Below are positions 41,949 through 52,326 of a stretch of 64,000 bases of DNA, in pieces. The stretch's first letter is position 1. Every line of letters begins with the position of its first letter. The translations under genes were made by a program, and so were the position numbers. The DNA lies in assembly GCA_902517535.1 (NCBI GenBank), contig CABYCK010000002.1:1-64000 (forward strand), written 5' to 3'. Source of the DNA: an uncultured Pelagibacteraceae bacterium. Lineage in GTDB: Bacteria; Pseudomonadota; Alphaproteobacteria; Pelagibacterales; Pelagibacteraceae. The notes below the pieces were generated by a model. It was not told the origin of the DNA. It ran no database searches and saw nothing but the letters and a program-made list of their open reading frames with translations.

Positions 41949-44093
41949 TTAAGAGGAGATCTTTTTCTCTAACCTTTTTTGATGTAACAAAGGTTCAGTA
42001 TATCCAGAAGGTTGGATTCTACCTTTAAACACAAGATCGCAAGCAGCTGAGAATGCTATTGAATTGTCGAAATCTTCCGACATCTTCTTATAATTAGGAT
42101 CATTTTTATTTTGATTATCAACAATTTTAGCCATTTTTTTCATAACTTCCATTACTTGTTCTTTATTACAAACATCATGATGTAACCAATTTGCTATATG
42201 TTGAGATGATATTCTTAATGTAGCTCTATCTTCCATTAAACCAACATTATTTACATCTGGCACTTTAGAGCAACCGACACCTTGATCAATCCATCTAACC
42301 ACGTATCCCAAAATTCCTTGAGCATTATTTTCTAATTCTCGATTAATATCTTCAACAGACCAATTAGGTCTATCGGATTTTGGTATTTCAAGAAGATTAT
42401 CTAATTTTGTTTTGGCTCTGGTTTTAATTTTTTTTTGCTCTTCAAAAACATTAATTTTGTGATAATGCATAGCGTGGAGTGTTGCTGCAGTTGGAGAAGG
42501 GACCCACGCACAATTAGCTCCAGATTTTAGATGTCCAATTTTTTGTTCCATCATATCTTTCATTTTATCCGGCATGGCCCACATACCTTTACCTATTTGG
42601 GCTTTACCAGAAAAACCACAACTTAAACCAATGTCAACATTCCAGTTTTCATATGAATTAAGCCAAGTAGATTTTTTCATCTCGCCTTTAAAAATCATTG
42701 ATCCGGCTTCAAAAGATGTATGCATTTCATCTCCAGTTCTGTCCAGGAATCCTGTATTAATAAAAACAATTCTATCTTTTACTTGTCTTATACACTCTTT
42801 TAAGTTTACTGTAGTTCTTCTTTCTTCATCCATTATTCCAACTTTGATAGAGTATCTTTTAATTTTTAAAGCATCTTCTACTTTTTCAAATAAATTATTT
42901 GTAAAAGCCACTTCTTCTGGGCCATGCATTTTTGGCTTAACTATATAAAATGAACCAGTCCTAGAATTATTTTTATTTTTAAAATCATGCAAGGCACAAA
43001 GTGTAGAAATAAAAGCGTCCAATATACCTTCGGGAATTTCAGAGCCATCTTTCAATATGACTGTAGGGTTGGTCATTAAATGCCCCACATTTCTATTAAG
43101 CATTAATGCTCGACCATGTAATTTTAATTTCGGTCCTTCTTTTCCAGTATATTCTCTATCCGAGTTCAATTTTCTTATGAATTTCTTTCCTCCCTTTTTC
43201 ATTTCGTGAACTAAATTACCTTTCATTAGTCCCAACCAATTTCTATAACATTTAATTTTATCATCAGCATCAACAGCAGCTACAGAGTCTTCGTTGTCTA
43301 TAATTGTTGACAAAGCAGACTCAATTACAACATCAGATATATTGGCTTTATCATTTTTTCCGATAATATTATTTGGATCTACAATAATATCTATATGAAG
43401 ATTATTATTTTTAAATAAAATAGATTTTGGATTGGATTTTTCTCCATTATAGCCAATAAATTGATTTTTATTTTTCAATTGTTTTTTATTCTTGCCAAAG
43501 AAGAATTGAACTTCGTTATCATCTATTACAATCTTGTCAATTTTTTCCCAACTACAATTATCTAAAGGCAACGATTGATCAAGAAATTGCCTTACATAAG
43601 AGATTACTTTCCCCCCCCGATCAGGATTATAACTTCCGCCTTTTTCTCCTGATATTACATCTGTTCCGTATAGAGCGTCATATAAACTTCCCCATCGAGC
43701 GTTAGCTGCATTAAGTGCGTATCTGGCATTATCTACCGGTACCACTAATTGTGGTCCAGCAATTAGTGCAATTTCTTCATCCACATTAAGGGTGTTAATA
43801 TTAAAATCCTCTTTTTCATCTACAATATAAGAAATAGATTTTAGAAAGTTTTTATATTCATTTTTGTTAAAAATCTTATTTTTATTTGCTAAGTGCCACT
43901 CATCAATTTGCTTTTGTATAGATTCTCTTTTTTTAATTAAATTTTTATTAATAGGGGCTAATTCTTGCACAACATCAGAAAAATTTTTCCAAAAATCATC
44001 AGGACCAATATTTAAGCCTGGTAAAATTTCTTCGTTTACAAAATTTAAAAAATTTGTATTAATTTTTAAATCGTTTTTAATTGTATAAGTCAT
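41949..44093 (-). CDS. glcB: Malate synthase G
   Basis: 714 aa, close to E. coli GlcB (723). It condenses glyoxylate and acetyl-CoA to malate. The TIM-barrel active site is visible in [36 protein letters not shown] and [15 protein letters not shown], and the C-terminal plug contains SRQ-like [12 protein letters not shown] run of eight G on the coding strand (43611-43618) lies within the codons for RGGK. Expression is under the tandem glycine riboswitch just upstream, so glycine would control the use of glyoxylate carbon. Confidence 0.95.
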   Translation of the reverse strand: MTYTIKNDLKINTNFLNFVNEEILPGLNIGPDDFWKNFSDVVQELAPINKNLIKKRESIQKQIDEWHLANKNKIFNKNEYKNFLKSISYIVDEKEDFNINTLNVDEEIALIAGPQLVVPVDNARYALNAANARWGSLYDALYGTDVISGEKGGSYNPDRGGKVISYVRQFLDQSLPLDNCSWEKIDKIVIDDNEVQFFFGKNKKQLKNKNQFIGYNGEKSNPKSILFKNNNLHIDIIVDPNNIIGKNDKANISDVVIESALSTIIDNEDSVAAVDADDKIKCYRNWLGLMKGNLVHEMKKGGKKFIRKLNSDREYTGKEGPKLKLHGRALMLNRNVGHLMTNPTVILKDGSEIPEGILDAFISTLCALHDFKNKNNSRTGSFYIVKPKMHGPEEVAFTNNLFEKVEDALKIKRYSIKVGIMDEERRTTVNLKECIRQVKDRIVFINTGFLDRTGDEMHTSFEAGSMIFKGEMKKSTWLNSYENWNVDIGLSCGFSGKAQIGKGMWAMPDKMKDMMEQKIGHLKSGANCAWVPSPTAATLHAMHYHKINVFEEQKKIKTRAKTKLDNLLEIPKSDRPNWSVEDINRELENNAQGILGYVVRWIDQGVGCSKVPDVNNVGLMEDRATLRISSQHIANWLHHDVCNKEQVMEVMKKMAKIVDNQNKNDPNYKKMSEDFDNSIAFSAACDLVFKGRIQPSGYTEPLLHQKRLEKKISS

Positions 44094-44104
44094 AATGCAC
44101 CAAT

Positions 44105-44251
44105 TTTTACCCCATCTGTATTGGTACCTGAGAGATTTACTCCTTCGGTGAGATTCTATCCCTTTCCAGATCTATGTTTCTTACGGTCCTTTTGCCTGAG
44201 AGTTTCCGGGGTGGTTGCTCCTTCGGCGCTATAAATTAATAGTCTCTCCCG
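44105..44251 (-). promoter_or_regulatory. Tandem glycine riboswitch controlling glcB
   Basis: Read on the minus strand from 44251, two glycine aptamers follow one another. The first has GGGAGAGAC, GCGCCGAAGGAGCAA and AACTCTCAGGCAAAAGGACC. The second has CACCGAAGGAGTAA, then TCTCTCAGGTACCAATACAG and GATGGGG. These are the hallmark sequences of the class. The second aptamer ends about 12-15 bases before the glcB ATG (44093), with no separate terminator, so control of translation start is likely. A glycine riboswitch on malate synthase has been reported in SAR11 and linked to its need for glycine or serine. Confidence 0.93.
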
Positions 44252-44373
44252 TTTTTTTTATGATAAGTACCAAGCTAGCACATAAAGTCAAATGTTAATT
44301 AATTTAAAAATATATCGTCAATTTATTGACTTATTTTATATCTATCTGTGGTAGTATTGAAATTATAACTAAT

Positions 44374-45480
44374 ATGAAAAATTATTTAGAATTTGAAAAA
44401 GAAATTAAAAATTTAGAAGAAAAGGTTGAAAACCTGAAAAGCCCATATGGATCAGAGGGCATCTCTGAAGTAGACACAAATAAAATAAAGAAAACTCAAG
44501 AAGAAATTAATGAAAAATTAAAACAAACATATGCCAATTTAAATAGCTGGCAAAAAACTTTAGTTGCACGTCATGAAGACAGACCGAAAGCTAATTTTTA
44601 TATTAAAAAAATATTTTCTCAATTTACTCTATTGTCTGGCGACAGATACTTTGGAGATGATAAATCTGTAATAGCTGGTTTTGGTCTAATCGATAAAAAA
44701 TCAGTTTTGATAATTGGTCAAGAAAAAGGAGATGATTTAAATTCAAGAATAGAAAGAAACTTTGGAATGATGAGACCAGAAGGCTATAGAAAATGTATAA
44801 GGTTAATGAAATTAGCAGATAGATTTCAAATTCCAGTGATAAGTTTTATAGATACACCTGGTGCTTATCCAGGAATTGGTGCGGAGCAACGAGGACAGGC
44901 ATCAGCGATAGCTAACTCAATAGAACAAAGTATGTCTTTAACTGTTCCAAATATCTCTGTGATAATTGGTGAAGGAGGCTCTGGCGGAGCAATCGCTTTA
45001 GCATCTTCAAATAAAGTTATTATGTTAGAAAATTCTATTTATTCAGTTATTTCTCCTGAAGGGTGCGCTTCTATTCTTTGGAGAGATCCAAGCAAGTCAC
45101 TTCAGGCAGCAGAAGCAATGAAACTAACAGCAAAAGATTTGTTAAAGCTGAAGGTTATAGATGAAGTAATTTCTGAACCGGTCGGAGGAGCTCATAGAGA
45201 TCCAGATACAATAGCATCAGATATAAAACATGCTCTAATAAAAAGTTTAAATATCTTTAAAGATTTGTCTAAACAAGAAATCTACGATCATAGAAAAACA
45301 AAATTCCTTAAAATTGGAAGAGATCAAGGATTTAGTAAATCTTCTAATTTAAGAGACTCAAGTTTAAATTATCAAAAATCAAATTTACAAAAAATTCAAG
45401 AGAACCTAATTAAATATAGATTAGTTTATCTAGGGGCTAGTTTAGTGTTGATTGCGGGTTTAATTACATCATTTTTTTAA
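44374..45480 (+). CDS. accA: Acetyl-CoA carboxylase, carboxyltransferase subunit alpha, with membrane tail
   Basis: 368 aa from the ATG at 44374 (the upstream in-frame ATG at 44326 adds residues absent from AccA). The N-terminal coiled start MKNYLEFEKEIKNLE, the core FIDTPGAYPGIGAEQRGQ, IGEGGSGGAIALA and VISPEGCASILWRD are standard. E. coli AccA has 319 aa; here about 50 extra residues follow the normal end and finish with a hydrophobic segment YLGASLVLIAGLITSFF, a likely tail anchor. It lies divergent from glcB and is a single gene followed by a weak hairpin and T-run at 45484-45515. The AccD partner is at 19.2 kb. Confidence 0.9.
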   Translation: MKNYLEFEKEIKNLEEKVENLKSPYGSEGISEVDTNKIKKTQEEINEKLKQTYANLNSWQKTLVARHEDRPKANFYIKKIFSQFTLLSGDRYFGDDKSVIAGFGLIDKKSVLIIGQEKGDDLNSRIERNFGMMRPEGYRKCIRLMKLADRFQIPVISFIDTPGAYPGIGAEQRGQASAIANSIEQSMSLTVPNISVIIGEGGSGGAIALASSNKVIMLENSIYSVISPEGCASILWRDPSKSLQAAEAMKLTAKDLLKLKVIDEVISEPVGGAHRDPDTIASDIKHALIKSLNIFKDLSKQEIYDHRKTKFLKIGRDQGFSKSSNLRDSSLNYQKSNLQKIQENLIKYRLVYLGASLVLIAGLITSFF

Positions 45481-45524
45481 TACTGTTGCAAAAAAGCAAT
45501 TAAATACTTTTTTTCTTTCAGGTA

Positions 45525-45577
45525 TTGACATTTTGCCTACAAATCTATTTAAGTCTCCGAGTTAGTTAATTACTAAC
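45525..45577 (+). promoter_or_regulatory. Predicted promoter and leader hairpin of the cold-shock gene
   Basis: TTGACA at 45525-45530, spacer 17, TTTAAG at 45548-45553. The -35 is perfect. Transcription would start near 45560, directly at an inverted repeat GTTAGT-TAATT-ACTAAC (45561-45577). The leader continues about 30 bases to AAGGAAAAG and the ATG at 45610. A structured 5' leader is usual for cspA genes and may act in cold induction. Confidence 0.5.
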
Positions 45578-45609
45578 TAAAGTAAACAATAAAGTAAGGA
45601 AAAGTAAAA

Positions 45610-45822
45610 ATGAGTACACTTAAAGGTAAAGTAAAATGGTTTAATGGAACTAAAGGTTATGGTTTTATTGAACGAGAAGACAAAGAAAAAGACGTGTTCG
45701 TTCACTCTTCAGCTGTAAGAGAAGCTGGTTTAAAGTATTTAAACGAAGGTGATGAATTAACGTTTGAAGTGGAGAGCACGGAAAAAGGTCCTGCTGCAGT
45801 AAAATTGCAGAAAACATCTTAA
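45610..45822 (+). CDS. cspA: Cold-shock domain protein (CspA family)
   Basis: 70 aa, one cold-shock domain. RNP1 and RNP2 are visible as KGYGFIER and DVFVHSSAV, and the start [14 protein letters not shown] is diagnostic. It binds single-stranded RNA/DNA as an RNA chaperone. The ribosome-binding site is AAGGAAAAG. It is a single-gene unit, with a strong -35 box upstream and a hairpin downstream. Confidence 0.95.
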   Translation: MSTLKGKVKWFNGTKGYGFIEREDKEKDVFVHSSAVREAGLKYLNEGDELTFEVESTEKGPAAVKLQKTS

Positions 45823-45848
45823 TTCTAATTTTCCAAAATGTAAATTAA

Positions 45849-45882
45849 CGGGACACTTAGCTTTAATCAGTTTTTTGTCCCG
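45849..45882 (+). terminator. Hairpin after the cold-shock gene
   Basis: CGGGACA (45849-45855) pairs with TGTCCCG (45876-45882), 7 base pairs, loop of 20 bases including a T6 run. It starts 27 bases after the stop codon. There is no T-run after the stem on the plus strand, so it may be a transcript-stabilising or a weak terminator structure. Confidence 0.4.
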
Positions 45883-45893
45883 GTAATTCTTCC

Positions 45894-45922
45894 TTGAAAA
45901 AGACACAATTATTTCTTAAATA
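45894..45922 (+). promoter_or_regulatory. Predicted promoter for the tRNA-His-hisS unit
   Basis: TTGAAA (45894-45899), 17-base spacer, TAAATA (45917-45922). It would start a transcript near 45929 that runs through two hairpins into tRNA-His and hisS. Moderate match only. Confidence 0.35.
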
Positions 45923-45965
45923 GTCGTTGATGATTAACAATTTTAAAATTTTTATACTAAACTTA

Positions 45966-46001
45966 CATTCTCACAGAATGCACGCTAGGCTATTGCTTAG
46001 C
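45966..46001 (+). other. Two tandem hairpins upstream of tRNA-His
   Basis: CATTCT-CAC-AGAATG (45966-45980) is a perfect 6-base-pair stem. GCTAGGC-TATT-GCTTAGC (45984-46001) is a 7-base-pair stem with one G-U pair. They are 3 bases apart, within the 238-base spacer between the cold-shock gene and tRNA-His, in otherwise AT-rich DNA. They may be an RNA leader, a processing signal or a small RNA. No known family is recognised. Confidence 0.35.
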
Positions 46002-46060
46002 TAATTCATCAAATAATTTAAATTACAAATTAATTAATAAATAATATAATAAGGAGTAAT

Positions 46061-46137
46061 GCAGCAGTAGCTCAGTTGGTTAGAGCACTAGTTTGTGGAA
46101 CTAGGGGTCGGTGGTTCGAATCCACCCTGCTGTACCA
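46061..46137 (+). tRNA. tRNA-His (anticodon GTG), lacking the encoded G-1
   Basis: 77 bases with CCA encoded. Cloverleaf: acceptor GCAGCAG with CTGCTGT, D stem GCTC/GAGC, anticodon stem CTAGT/ACTAG with GTG at 46095-46097, T arm GGTGG-TTCGAAT-CCACC. The base before position 1 is T (46060), and the discriminator is A, so the universal G-1:C73 pair of tRNA-His is missing. This derived form is known from a subset of alphaproteobacteria. Position 1-72 is a G-U pair. hisS begins 4 bases after the CCA. Confidence 0.97.
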
Positions 46138-46141
46138 AAAA

Positions 46142-47476
46142 ATGAAGAAAGATAAAACAAACAAACCTTCAAAAGAATTACCATTAGGGTTTGTTGATAG
46201 ACAAGAAAAAGAATTACTCGTACGTGATTTTATAATTTCTAATATTAAAGAAGTTATGATTAAGTACGGATTTCAATATCTTGAAACTCCAAGTTTCGAG
46301 TATTCTGATAGTATTGGTAAATTCTTACCTGATAAAGACAGACCAGATGAAGGTATTTTTTCATTTCAAGATGAAAATAAATGGTTATCGCTAAGATACG
46401 ATCTTACCGCACCTCTTGCTAGGTATATAGCAAAAAATTATTTAGAAATTCCAAAACCATTTAAGAGATATCAGTTAGGAACCGTTTGGAGAAATGAGAA
46501 ACCAGGTCCTGGAAGATTTAGAGAATTTTTACAGTTCGATGCTGACTACGTAGGAACAAAAAGTTTACAAGCAGATGCCGAGTTGTGTGTTATGATTTCG
46601 GAAATTCTTGAAAAATGTGGCCTAAACAAATCAGAATATATAATAAAAATTTCATCGAGAAAAATTACTGAAAAATTATTTAACAATCTAAATGTAAACG
46701 ACACTCAACAGAAGCTTAATGCCTTAAGAGCTTTAGACAAAATTGACAGACTAGGTTGGGAAAGTGTTAAACAATTACTAGGAAAGGGAAGAAAAGATAA
46801 ATCAGGAGATTTTACCAAAGGAGTAAATTTAAGTTCAGAAAATATAGAAGTTATAGAAAAAGAATTAAAGAAAAAATCACCTAACTCGGAAGACTTAATA
46901 GAGATTTTAAAAATATTTAAAGATTATAATTTTAGCAATTATGAATTTGACCCATCTATCATAAGAGGCCTTGAATATTATACTGGCACTATATTTGAGG
47001 TAAATTTAAAATTTGATGTTAAAAATAATAAAGGTCAAGTAATTCAATTCGGTTCCATTGGAGGTGGAGGTAGATATGATAATTTAGTAAATAATTTTGG
47101 CAATTACGATGCACCCGCAACTGGCATATCTATAGGTTTAGATAGACTAGTTTACGCCTTAATGCAAAAAAAAGAATTTAAAATTAAACAATCTAAACCA
47201 GTTGTCATCTGTGTTTTTAATAAAAAATCGATGAAAGAATATATAGGGTTACAAATAATTTTAAGAGAAGCTGGAATTAGTACTGAAATTTATCCTGGCG
47301 AGAATAAATTAAAAAAACAAATGGAATACGCAAATAAAATAAAATCCCCTGCCGTTATTCTTTATGGAGAAGATGAAATTAAATCAGGAAAACCAACCTT
47401 AAGAAACTTAAGTTCTGGTAAAGAAAAATCAATTGAAATCAAAGAATTAATTAATGAAATCAAAAAAATTATCTGA
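46142..47476 (+). CDS. hisS: Histidyl-tRNA synthetase
   Basis: 444 aa class II synthetase. The start at 46142 is 4 bases after the tRNA-His CCA; an in-frame extension back to 46076 lies inside the tRNA and is rejected. Motif 2 region reads RYQLGTVWRNEKPGPGRFRE, and the histidine site GLEYYTGTIFEV is present. The loop usually RPEGTA in bacteria reads RYDLTAPLARY, resembling eukaryotic HisRS. This fits the alphaproteobacterial HisRS type that goes with tRNA-His lacking G-1. No Shine-Dalgarno sequence is possible outside the tRNA. It overlaps hisZ by 23 bases. Confidence 0.93.
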   Translation: MKKDKTNKPSKELPLGFVDRQEKELLVRDFIISNIKEVMIKYGFQYLETPSFEYSDSIGKFLPDKDRPDEGIFSFQDENKWLSLRYDLTAPLARYIAKNYLEIPKPFKRYQLGTVWRNEKPGPGRFREFLQFDADYVGTKSLQADAELCVMISEILEKCGLNKSEYIIKISSRKITEKLFNNLNVNDTQQKLNALRALDKIDRLGWESVKQLLGKGRKDKSGDFTKGVNLSSENIEVIEKELKKKSPNSEDLIEILKIFKDYNFSNYEFDPSIIRGLEYYTGTIFEVNLKFDVKNNKGQVIQFGSIGGGGRYDNLVNNFGNYDAPATGISIGLDRLVYALMQKKEFKIKQSKPVVICVFNKKSMKEYIGLQIILREAGISTEIYPGENKLKKQMEYANKIKSPAVILYGEDEIKSGKPTLRNLSSGKEKSIEIKELINEIKKII

Positions 47477-48491
47477 AGCTATAATTAAAACTTTTAAGAA
47501 CAACGGTTTTGTATTGTCAGAACCGGATGTCCTATTAGACTCGGAGTATATAATTGAAAGATCAGGAGAAAAATTTAGGAGTTCCATGCTCACATTTGAG
47601 AGAGAGGATGGAAAAATTATGTGCTTAAGACCAGATCTAACAGTAGCTTCTTGTATAAATTATTTACAGAACAAGACTTCTTCAAAAATTTATTACTCTG
47701 GCCAAGCATACAGAAGATCTAACAATAAAGGTTCTAATTTTATTAACGATCAATTAGGGATTGAAATATTAGGTTCAAAAAATCAAACTCAAGATGATTT
47801 CAAGGTTATCAGTACAATTTTAAACTCTGTAAAAAAGATAAAAAATAAAAAAATACAAGTCAAGGTTGGGGATATCAGTTTATTTAAAAGTTTGATCAAC
47901 GCGCTCGACATGCCTGAAAGATGGAGGCTAAGGTTAATCAGACACTTTTGGAGACCAGATTATTTTGAAGAACTTTTAAAACGACTGGAAAAAAATACAG
48001 ATATCGATGCAGTTACTTTTGATAGCGATAAAAAGAGATTTTATGAGATGACAAAAGTAGAAAAGGATAAAATTATTGCTGGGAGGACAGTGTCAGAAAT
48101 TTTAAAAAGGTTTGATAAAAAGATTAAGGATCCAAGATCTTTTAGCGATGGAAAAAAAATTGTTAGGATTATTAAATCCTTCTTAAAGATAAATTGCAAA
48201 TTGTCAAAATTAGATAATAAATTGTTAGATTTTGCAAAAAATAATAATCTTAAAAAAAATATTTTTAAAGATTTTAAATCAATTCAAAACTTAAAGAAGC
48301 TTAATCAAGAAGTGAATTTTATTTCAAATTTTGGCAGAGATGTAGAGTACTACACTGGAATAGTATTTGAAGTTTTTGCAGGTAAGAAAGAAATCGCAAG
48401 AGGTGGACGTTACGATGATTTACTTAAAAGTTTAGGAGCTAAAAAAAATATTCCAGCTGTAGGAGCCGCAATTAACTTAAAAAACATATGA
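47454..48491 (+). CDS. hisZ: ATP phosphoribosyltransferase regulatory subunit
   Basis: 345 aa HisRS paralogue without synthetase activity. It is needed by the short form of HisG as the regulatory half of ATP phosphoribosyltransferase. The class II core is recognisable by CLRPDLTVASCIN, YSGQAYRRSN and the late RDVEYYTGIVFEVF and ARGGRYDDL. It lies between hisS and hisG, overlapping both (23 and 4 bases), so it is translationally coupled. Confidence 0.9.
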   Translation: MKSKKLSEAIIKTFKNNGFVLSEPDVLLDSEYIIERSGEKFRSSMLTFEREDGKIMCLRPDLTVASCINYLQNKTSSKIYYSGQAYRRSNNKGSNFINDQLGIEILGSKNQTQDDFKVISTILNSVKKIKNKKIQVKVGDISLFKSLINALDMPERWRLRLIRHFWRPDYFEELLKRLEKNTDIDAVTFDSDKKRFYEMTKVEKDKIIAGRTVSEILKRFDKKIKDPRSFSDGKKIVRIIKSFLKINCKLSKLDNKLLDFAKNNNLKKNIFKDFKSIQNLKKLNQEVNFISNFGRDVEYYTGIVFEVFAGKKEIARGGRYDDLLKSLGAKKNIPAVGAAINLKNI

Positions 48492-49165
48492 AAGATTTAA
48501 TTACTATAGGCCTCCCCAGCAAAGGTCGACTGAAGGATAAAGCAATAACTTTTTTTGATAACAGTGGTTTGAAAATTTTACAAAGTGAGAAAGAGAGAAA
48601 TTATTTTGCGACAATAAAAGATAAGCCCAATATTAAGATCATCTTCCTACACGCTAAAGAAATCATTCAAAGATTGGGAGATGGAACTTTAGACCTAGGT
48701 ATATCTGGATTAGATCTTTTAAATGAGTCTGAAAAAAATTTACGAAATAAAATCAACATTAGACGTAAACTTGATTTTGGAAATGCAAATTTAGTAGTTG
48801 CAGTACCAGATGATTGGATTGATGTGCAGACCGTTGCTGATCTCGAAGAAGTGTCATTTGACATTAGGTCTAAAAGAAATACTAGACTAAGAGTAGCAAC
48901 CAAATATCCAAATTTAACTAATGATTTTTTAATTTCAAAAGGTATTACTCAATATAAGATTATACCAAGTCTAGGAGCCACCGAAACATATCCATTTATT
49001 GGTTCAGCTGAGATTATCACCGATATAACCTCATCAGGCAAAACCTTAAAAGATAATAATTTGAGAGTACTTAAGGATGGATTAATTTTAAAATCATCTG
49101 CATGCTTATTTATTTCGAAAAACAATAAATCAAATTTCAACTCAATATTTGATAAAATAAAATAA
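48488..49165 (+). CDS. hisG: ATP phosphoribosyltransferase, short form catalytic subunit
   Basis: 225 aa short HisG (long forms are about 300 aa with an ACT-like domain), which matches the presence of hisZ. It begins ITIGLPSKGRLKD and shows DLGISGLDLL, LVVAVPDDW, and the PRPP-binding region SAEIITDITSSGKTL. It catalyses the first step of histidine synthesis from PRPP and ATP. It ends 9 bases before the glycosyltransferase-like gene. Confidence 0.94.
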   Translation: MKDLITIGLPSKGRLKDKAITFFDNSGLKILQSEKERNYFATIKDKPNIKIIFLHAKEIIQRLGDGTLDLGISGLDLLNESEKNLRNKINIRRKLDFGNANLVVAVPDDWIDVQTVADLEEVSFDIRSKRNTRLRVATKYPNLTNDFLISKGITQYKIIPSLGATETYPFIGSAEIITDITSSGKTLKDNNLRVLKDGLILKSSACLFISKNNKSNFNSIFDKIK

Positions 49166-49174
49166 TTTATTTGT

Positions 49175-50251
49175 ATGAAATTTAAATTATATAAAAATTC
49201 TGAAATATTTATAGTTTGCCCTGCTAATGTTGACACTGGTGGTCCCATGTGCCTTCATCAATTAGCAGATAGATTAAGAAAAAAATTTAAGAAAAAAGTC
49301 TACATGAGTTATTTTCCCTATAAATTAAAAAATCCAATTCATAAAAATTACAAACATCTAAAAATACCTTTTACGAAAAAGATTCCAGATTTTAAGAGAA
49401 ACGTTCTTATAATCCCAGAGTTTTATGAAGCAATAGAAATTTCGAAAAAATATAGAAATATTCAAAAAGGGTTGTGGTGGTTGAGTGTAGATTTTTATTT
49501 ATACCACAGGTTTATTTATAAAAATAACTCAATTTTAAGATCTATAATAAAAATTCCATATAAGATTATTTATTTAATTAATAAAATCTCATATCATTAT
49601 TTTGGAAATCTTAGTTTATTTAGATATTTAAAATTGATTTATCTAAATATTCCATTTTACAATGTCTTTAGAATTGAAAATATCGATATTAATTTATCTC
49701 ACTCTGAGTACCAGTTTAAAACTTTAAAAGATAAAAATATAAATTCTAATTTTTTATCTGACTCAATCAACAATAAGTATATAATAGCAAGTAAGAAAAT
49801 ATCTATTAAGAATAAAAAAGATATTATTTGTTATAATCCGAGAAAAAGCTCAATTTTTTTTGAAAAATTTATAAAATTAAATCCAGACATTAAATTTATT
49901 CCTTTAATTGGATTAAATTTAAATCAACTAATTACAATACTTTCTAAGAGTAAGATTTATATGGATTTTGGCTTTCATCCAGGACAAGACCGTTTACCAA
50001 GAGAAGCTGCGCTACTTAAAAATTGTATCATAACAAACAAAGAGGGAAGCGCTGCCATTTTTAAAGATTTACCGATTGCTGATGAGTTTAAATTTAATGA
50101 AAGAAGAAATAGTAATAAAAAAATTAGAGAGAAAATTGACCAAATTTTTTATTCTTTTCCTAAAGAATTAGAAAAATTTAGGTCTTATAGGAAAATTCTA
50201 CATTCTCAAGAAAAAAAATACATCGGTCAAATTGCAAATTTATTTGGCTGA
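49175..50251 (+). CDS. Putative glycosyltransferase-like protein (GT-B type), unknown role
   Basis: 358 aa. The N-terminus has a loop CPANVDTGGPMCLHQLADRL, like the acceptor or donor loop of GT-B enzymes. The C-terminal half has YMDFGFHPGQDRLPREAALL, resembling the nucleotide-sugar-binding Pro-x-x-x-Glu region (PREAA). It is very rich in Lys, Ile and Asn. No signal peptide is visible. It sits between hisG and the convergent groEL with no other polysaccharide genes near, so it may be an insertion relative to the usual order. Acceptor and sugar are unknown. Confidence 0.6.
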   Translation: MKFKLYKNSEIFIVCPANVDTGGPMCLHQLADRLRKKFKKKVYMSYFPYKLKNPIHKNYKHLKIPFTKKIPDFKRNVLIIPEFYEAIEISKKYRNIQKGLWWLSVDFYLYHRFIYKNNSILRSIIKIPYKIIYLINKISYHYFGNLSLFRYLKLIYLNIPFYNVFRIENIDINLSHSEYQFKTLKDKNINSNFLSDSINNKYIIASKKISIKNKKDIICYNPRKSSIFFEKFIKLNPDIKFIPLIGLNLNQLITILSKSKIYMDFGFHPGQDRLPREAALLKNCIITNKEGSAAIFKDLPIADEFKFNERRNSNKKIREKIDQIFYSFPKELEKFRSYRKILHSQEKKYIGQIANLFG

Positions 50252-50291
50252 GTTTTATCTATGTATTTAGAAGGCTTTAGCAGAGAAGGGA

Positions 50292-51962
<1,671 letters not shown>

Positions 51963-51969
51963 TTAAAAG

Positions 51970-52266
51970 TTATTTTTTACCCTTTGAAATTCCCATTATG
52001 TCTGACTCTTTCATAATGCTGTATTCTTTACCGTCAATTTTTACCTCTGTTCCTGACCATTTGCCAAATAAGACTATATCTCCAACTTTTACATCCATCG
52101 CAGTGAGCTTGCCGTTTTCATTTTTAGCTCCAGGCCCCACAGCAACTACCTCACCTTCCTGCGGTTTTTCCTTTGCGGTATCAGGAATGATTATTCCACC
52201 AGCAGTTTTTTCCTCGCTATCTAAAACTTTAATAAGAACACGATCATGTAATGGTCTAAATTTCAT
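51970..52266 (-). CDS. groES: 10 kDa chaperonin GroES
   Basis: 98 aa. It starts [13 protein letters not shown] and has the mobile loop [18 protein letters not shown] plus the end segment DIMGI. It caps GroEL. A strong ribosome-binding site (AGGAGA) precedes the start at 52266. A heat-shock-type promoter lies about 33 bases upstream of the start codon. Confidence 0.97.
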   Translation of the reverse strand: MKFRPLHDRVLIKVLDSEEKTAGGIIIPDTAKEKPQEGEVVAVGPGAKNENGKLTAMDVKVGDIVLFGKWSGTEVKIDGKEYSIMKESDIMGISKGKK

Positions 52267-52298
52267 ATATTTCTCCTATAAATTTTTGTGTACGCCTG

Positions 52299-52326
52299 AT
52301 ATGGTTAGTTTTAAGAAAATTTCAAG
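52299..52326 (-). promoter_or_regulatory. Predicted RpoH (sigma-32) promoter of groESL
   Basis: On the minus strand CTTGAA (52326-52321) is followed, after the usual 16-base gap, by CCATAT (52304-52299). This fits the alphaproteobacterial RpoH form CTTG then C-rich ATAT. Transcription would start near 52291, giving a leader of about 25 bases. No CIRCE inverted repeat is seen between the promoter and groES. Confidence 0.6.

Noticed and set aside
46076..46141. Longer hisS frame starting inside tRNA-His
   Set aside because: It overlaps a complete tRNA; the ATG at 46142 gives the family-like N-terminus.
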